Assembly: GCF_003286085.1 (NCBI RefSeq)
Contig: NW_020825353.1
Coordinates: forward strand, 310,001-374,000
Source: Drosophila persimilis
Lineage: Eukaryota; Arthropoda; Insecta; Diptera; Drosophilidae
DNA: 64,000 nt
Direction: 5' to 3'
The notes beneath the pieces are model-generated. The model made no database searches. It saw only the letters and a list, made by a program, of their open reading frames with translations, and had not been told where the DNA came from. Every line of letters begins with the position of its first letter. Positions within the stretch are counted from its first letter, which is position 1. Made by a program: the position numbers and the translations under genes. Below are positions 60,726 through 64,000 of the stretch, piece after piece.

Positions 60726-61514
60726 GAATAATTATGGTATATATTGTTATCATTTTTTTAAGCAAAGATTCAAATATAAATCGCCTGCAGTTCGAACCCT
60801 TGAAATCTTCAAAAAACTCTTTATTTTGCTACCTCCCCAGCGGTCATCAAATTTCCCATTGGGTCTCTCATTTCGTATGCCCATTGTTGGTGGCTTGGGT
60901 GGGGGCTTTGTACTCTTTTGAGCCGCTGTGTTTCCCCTCTTATTTAATAATCCATCAATTTAAGTTACGAAAAATGAAGTAATTTCGGCTCGACTGTTGA
61001 TTTGTTTGGCATTTAGTGGCGGTGGCAGTGGCAGTGGCGACCCCTTCGCGACTCGTGCTCAATGTTGTTAACAAGTCTGATTAATGTCCCCGATTAGCAT
61101 AGGCAAACATTAGGCAAATTATGTATGGAGTACACGGGCACGGATACGGGTACGATTTCGTGATTCAATATTGGATTTTCTTGATTTTATTTCCATTATT
61201 TTACTTTGCTTTTTTCGCTAATCAGTAAACAGCCAAAACATACTCAAAGCCAGCCCCAAAGTCAAACGAGTGCTGGAAAATCTCCAACCAACAAAAAAAA
61301 AAACAACAACGCCAACAACTGTGAGCTGTAAGGCAACCTTTAACGTTAATTAAAAGTGTACACAAAATTTGCATTCACGACAAAATTGCCTACCAAAATA
61401 TATTGAAAAAAAACAAAAAAATAAAAAATGAGTGTGGTGTGTGGTGTGTGGTGTGTGGAGTGTGGAGTTGCTACCCGTATAGACCGCGTTTTTTGATTGA
61501 GTTTGTCGGCGAAT
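59214..61514. other. Intergenic, microsatellite-rich
   Basis: No gene is supported. It contains CTG/TTG trinucleotide repeats (60308-60362), a long ATT trinucleotide run (60588-60725), poly-A patches and GTGTGG repeats (61434-61466). Confidence 0.55.
60588..60725 (+). repeat. ATT trinucleotide microsatellite, about 138 bp
   Basis: Nearly continuous ATT units with AGT, GTT and TTT interruptions, the longest simple repeat in the window outside the satellite array. Confidence 0.9.
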
Positions 61515-62005
61515 TTATGTGCTGACCGCTGCTGGCGGCGATTTGGCGTGTCTCGGCTGGCTGTCAGCCGTGATAAATGCCTGTGGAAAACCGTATTCTC
61601 CGCATAACCGATTCGGATGTAATTGGGAAAAATCTCTGTAATTATTTGGACATTCGTGTCCAGGCAGGCAGCCGGGCAGCGGCAGGTGAATGGCATAGTC
61701 CGCCTTCCATAAAAAAATAAACTTATAATTGTTCTGCCATTTCCCATGATGATTGGAGTCTTGGAATGGCAATCGAATAGCATCTGGTAAACGATTAACA
61801 TCTAATTTGGGCAATACTGAAGCCCCCCCACACACACACACACAGACGCACACAAGTCAAGTTCAATGGCAAACGGTAGGTGGCTCCTAGACATTAGTTA
61901 TGCTGTCACTCACCTTTCTCTATCGATCCATTAATTAGTAAAAAACCAACGAATTTTGGAGTTGCTTGGCGGTGGCTTGGAATTCCCCCGCTCCGAATAA
62001 CGTAG
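61515..62005 (-). CDS. Tentative last two exons of an unidentified minus-strand gene
   Basis: Exon 61914-62005 has a strong acceptor (TTTGTTTTTCAG) and a consensus donor (AAAG/GTGAGT). After a 97-bp intron ending GGCTTCAG, exon 61515-61816 continues in phase to a stop. Together they read 130 codons plus one split upstream codon. The product includes KFVGFLLINGSIEK, KWQNNYKFIFLW and a Cys/Pro segment (PLPGCLPGHECP). No upstream exon was identified and I recognise no family. The first exon could be open by chance and a second frame is also open over the last exon, so this may be a 5' UTR or chance structure. Confidence 0.3.
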
Positions 62006-64000
62006 CTGAAAAACAAAATGTAAATCAGATTGATTAATGGCATTTAGCAAATGATCGCTGGTGGGGCATTGGGGGAATTGATATATTCGATTTGGCATCA
62101 TTCAAAATCCATAGAAAATCGAACGCAACTCCAAAACAAGAGAACAATAAATGGACGTTACTTCGCCCATCCCAAGCCATCCCATCCCTCATGGCAGGCA
62201 GGCAGGCAGCCAGGCAGCCAGTCCATGGGCCATGAAGGCGGGCACGTTCTGCTCGTGCGACACTTGCCCAAGCGCCCCCATAGTATTGTACATATGTATA
62301 TCTATTATGCATACATATATGCATGTGTTGTAGGCACGAACGATCCGATGATCCCACTCACATTATAATGATTGCCATGATACCGCAGAGGTGGCATTTT
62401 GATATGCGATGTGCTTGTGCTTGTGCTGCCAACGCCAATGACGCCCCCATCCTTTTGGGCTCTTCAGCGTGGCCTAATCTTTATGGCTCTTTGGCTTAGC
62501 TGTTTTTGGATCCACATCGATTCTCATCGGTGACGTTTCTGCTGTGAAGCGTGCGTCTAAGCTCATTAATAAAACCACTACGGCCCGATCCTATCCCACA
62601 GCCCCCTGGATACCCTGGATACTGTGGGCTCAATGGAGGAACATCGAGGAATCGCATTGCCAGGAAGAAACCATATTGCTTTCATACAGATACCCAGATA
62701 CCATACGGTTGCGGTCCAGTGGAACCCAAATCACTCCCATTGTACCATATACGAGTAGAGTACATCGTGTGGCAGAGAGTGCCGCCCGCACAGACCCCAG
62801 CCCCAGCCCCAGCCCCAGACCCGTCCCAACCCAACCGCAGGCCATGGAGTGTACGCTCTCCGTCTTGCGTTGGTGTTGCAGTTCGGATTTGGGTTTGAGG
62901 ATTGACTCTTGAAGCTGAAGCTGAAGCTGAAGTTGGAGGTGCAGTTGCAGTTGCAGTTGCAGCTTCATTGCTGTTGCTGTTGGTGTTGGCCGGGCCAGCG
63001 ATTTTAAACGGATTTATGCAGCGAACGCCGCTAGCTTCAAGCTTTTTTCGGTACAAATTTCCTAAAGGGTTTCGTTTTTTGTTTCTGGCGTTGCACGGCG
63101 TTGCGTGGGCCATCGTCAGGCAGCAGGCAGCGTGTTGTTTTGGTTTTTTGGTTTTTTTTTTTCTCCATTTCGATTTCGATGCGATGCGAGCGCCGGCTGC
63201 TGGGACCATAAATTTGTTGTTTGGGGATTTTTGTTTTTTTTTTTTTCGTTTTTTTTGGTGGTTGGGTTTTGTGGCTTGCTGGCTGGCTGCCGTGAAAGTT
63301 GCGTAAATCAGCGTGAAGTAGAAGAAAAGTTCAATAGTATTGAAAATAATTGTAGAAAGTTATCGGACAGATGGCAAGACAGGTATAGGTATGGGCATAG
63401 GTATCTATAGGCTGGAAGGAAGGCGTGTTCCAGCCTCAAACCTCAAACCTCAATCGTCAATCGATTGGACCGTAATTGACTTTCGTTTGTCTCGAGAGAT
63501 ACTCTTGCATTTGCTTAGAGCTTACATAAACCAATTGAGATTTGATATCTGAGGCCCAACAGCACAAAGATACTTTGTATCTTTTGTTCTTTATTGTTCG
63601 GCCTGGCTTTGAGTGGAGTGAAATCTAATTCAATACCTCGTTTACCTCCATCCCCCCCCTGCTCCTACGCCGTCAGCAGATATGTTAATAACTAAACTCT
63701 TGTGCCACGGCAATTAGTTTCGATGCATATCAGATCAGATCTAGAATTTTTACACGGAGGCAGGCAGGCTCCAGTGGCGCCATGTCAACCGGGAATCAAA
63801 TCGTTTAACATATGCTTATATATGGTTATGCAATCAGCAGCAGGTTTATAAATTCTGAAACTTAATGGCTCGAAGACAGATATGATAATCTTTTGTGTTG
63901 TCTCAATCCGACTTTGTCTGGAGTTGCTTCGATTCGATCTCGCATGTATCCCTTCGCTTATGGGAAACTTGTGCAAGCAGAACGCCACTTTCCCAAGCCA
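62006..64000. other. Right end of the window, no supported gene
   Basis: It contains CAGCC/GGCAG repeats (62193-62222), GCTGAA and CAGTTG hexamers (62911-62962), T-rich tracts and AT-rich sequence. A long minus-strand frame near 62.7-63.2 kb is Ala/Thr/Ser-rich and driven by these repeats. Upstream exons of the tentative gene at 61.5 kb could be here but none is clear. Confidence 0.45.

Noticed and set aside
62682-63209. 175-codon minus-strand frame as an upstream exon of the tentative 61.5-kb gene
   Set aside because: It is dominated by Ala/Thr and Gly/Ala hexamer repeats and has no donor in the required phase that I could find.

Overview
This window is nuclear DNA from a fruit fly. Short GT-AG introns, GA/CT, CA and poly-G microsatellites, a DINE-1/INE-1-type insertion and two recognisable Drosophila genes (Cip4 and Sema5c) all support this. 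In D. melanogaster, as I recall, both genes lie on chromosome arm 3L (Muller element D). The composition and the recurrent TACTCGTA octamer fit an obscura-group species, but that placement is inference. If it is right, Muller D would be the X-linked arm (XR) in the pseudoobscura lineage or an autosome in subobscura. The sequence alone does not decide.

Layout. 1-14.5 kb has no credible coding sequence and reads as a very long plus-strand intron of Cip4; a textbook recursive-splicing (ratchet) site lies at 1466|1467. 14.56-22.59 kb holds nine plus-strand coding exons of Cip4 (F-BAR, HR1, SH3), with a DINE-1-like element in one intron; its 3' UTR runs to about 24.19 kb. 24.2-24.8 kb is a flank of decayed repeats and palindromes. 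24.81-37.38 kb is a tandem satellite of 40 monomers (mainly 319 bp) with higher-order units of 628, 642 and 926 bp and a strong internal dyad in each monomer. 37.66-38.99 kb is a head-to-head pair of small three-exon genes for secreted, cysteine-containing, basic paralogues. 40.02-51.15 kb is Sema5c on the minus strand, ten coding exons, about 1103 codons. 52-64 kb is sparse: an intact single-exon 128-codon orphan gene at 58.74 kb and a tentative pair of minus-strand 3' exons at 61.5-62.0 kb.

How the parts relate. Cip4 is a cytoplasmic membrane-curvature/actin adaptor and Sema5c is a transmembrane guidance-type ligand; nothing in the sequence suggests joint regulation. The most unusual part is the satellite block inserted in a gene-bearing region, directly beside a fast-evolving-looking divergent gene pair. 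Its structure (region-specific variants, nested higher-order repeats, dyads) shows recent unequal exchange.

Limits. Exons were deduced by eye from splice consensus and reading-frame continuity. No database or alignment was run, and family names are from memory.
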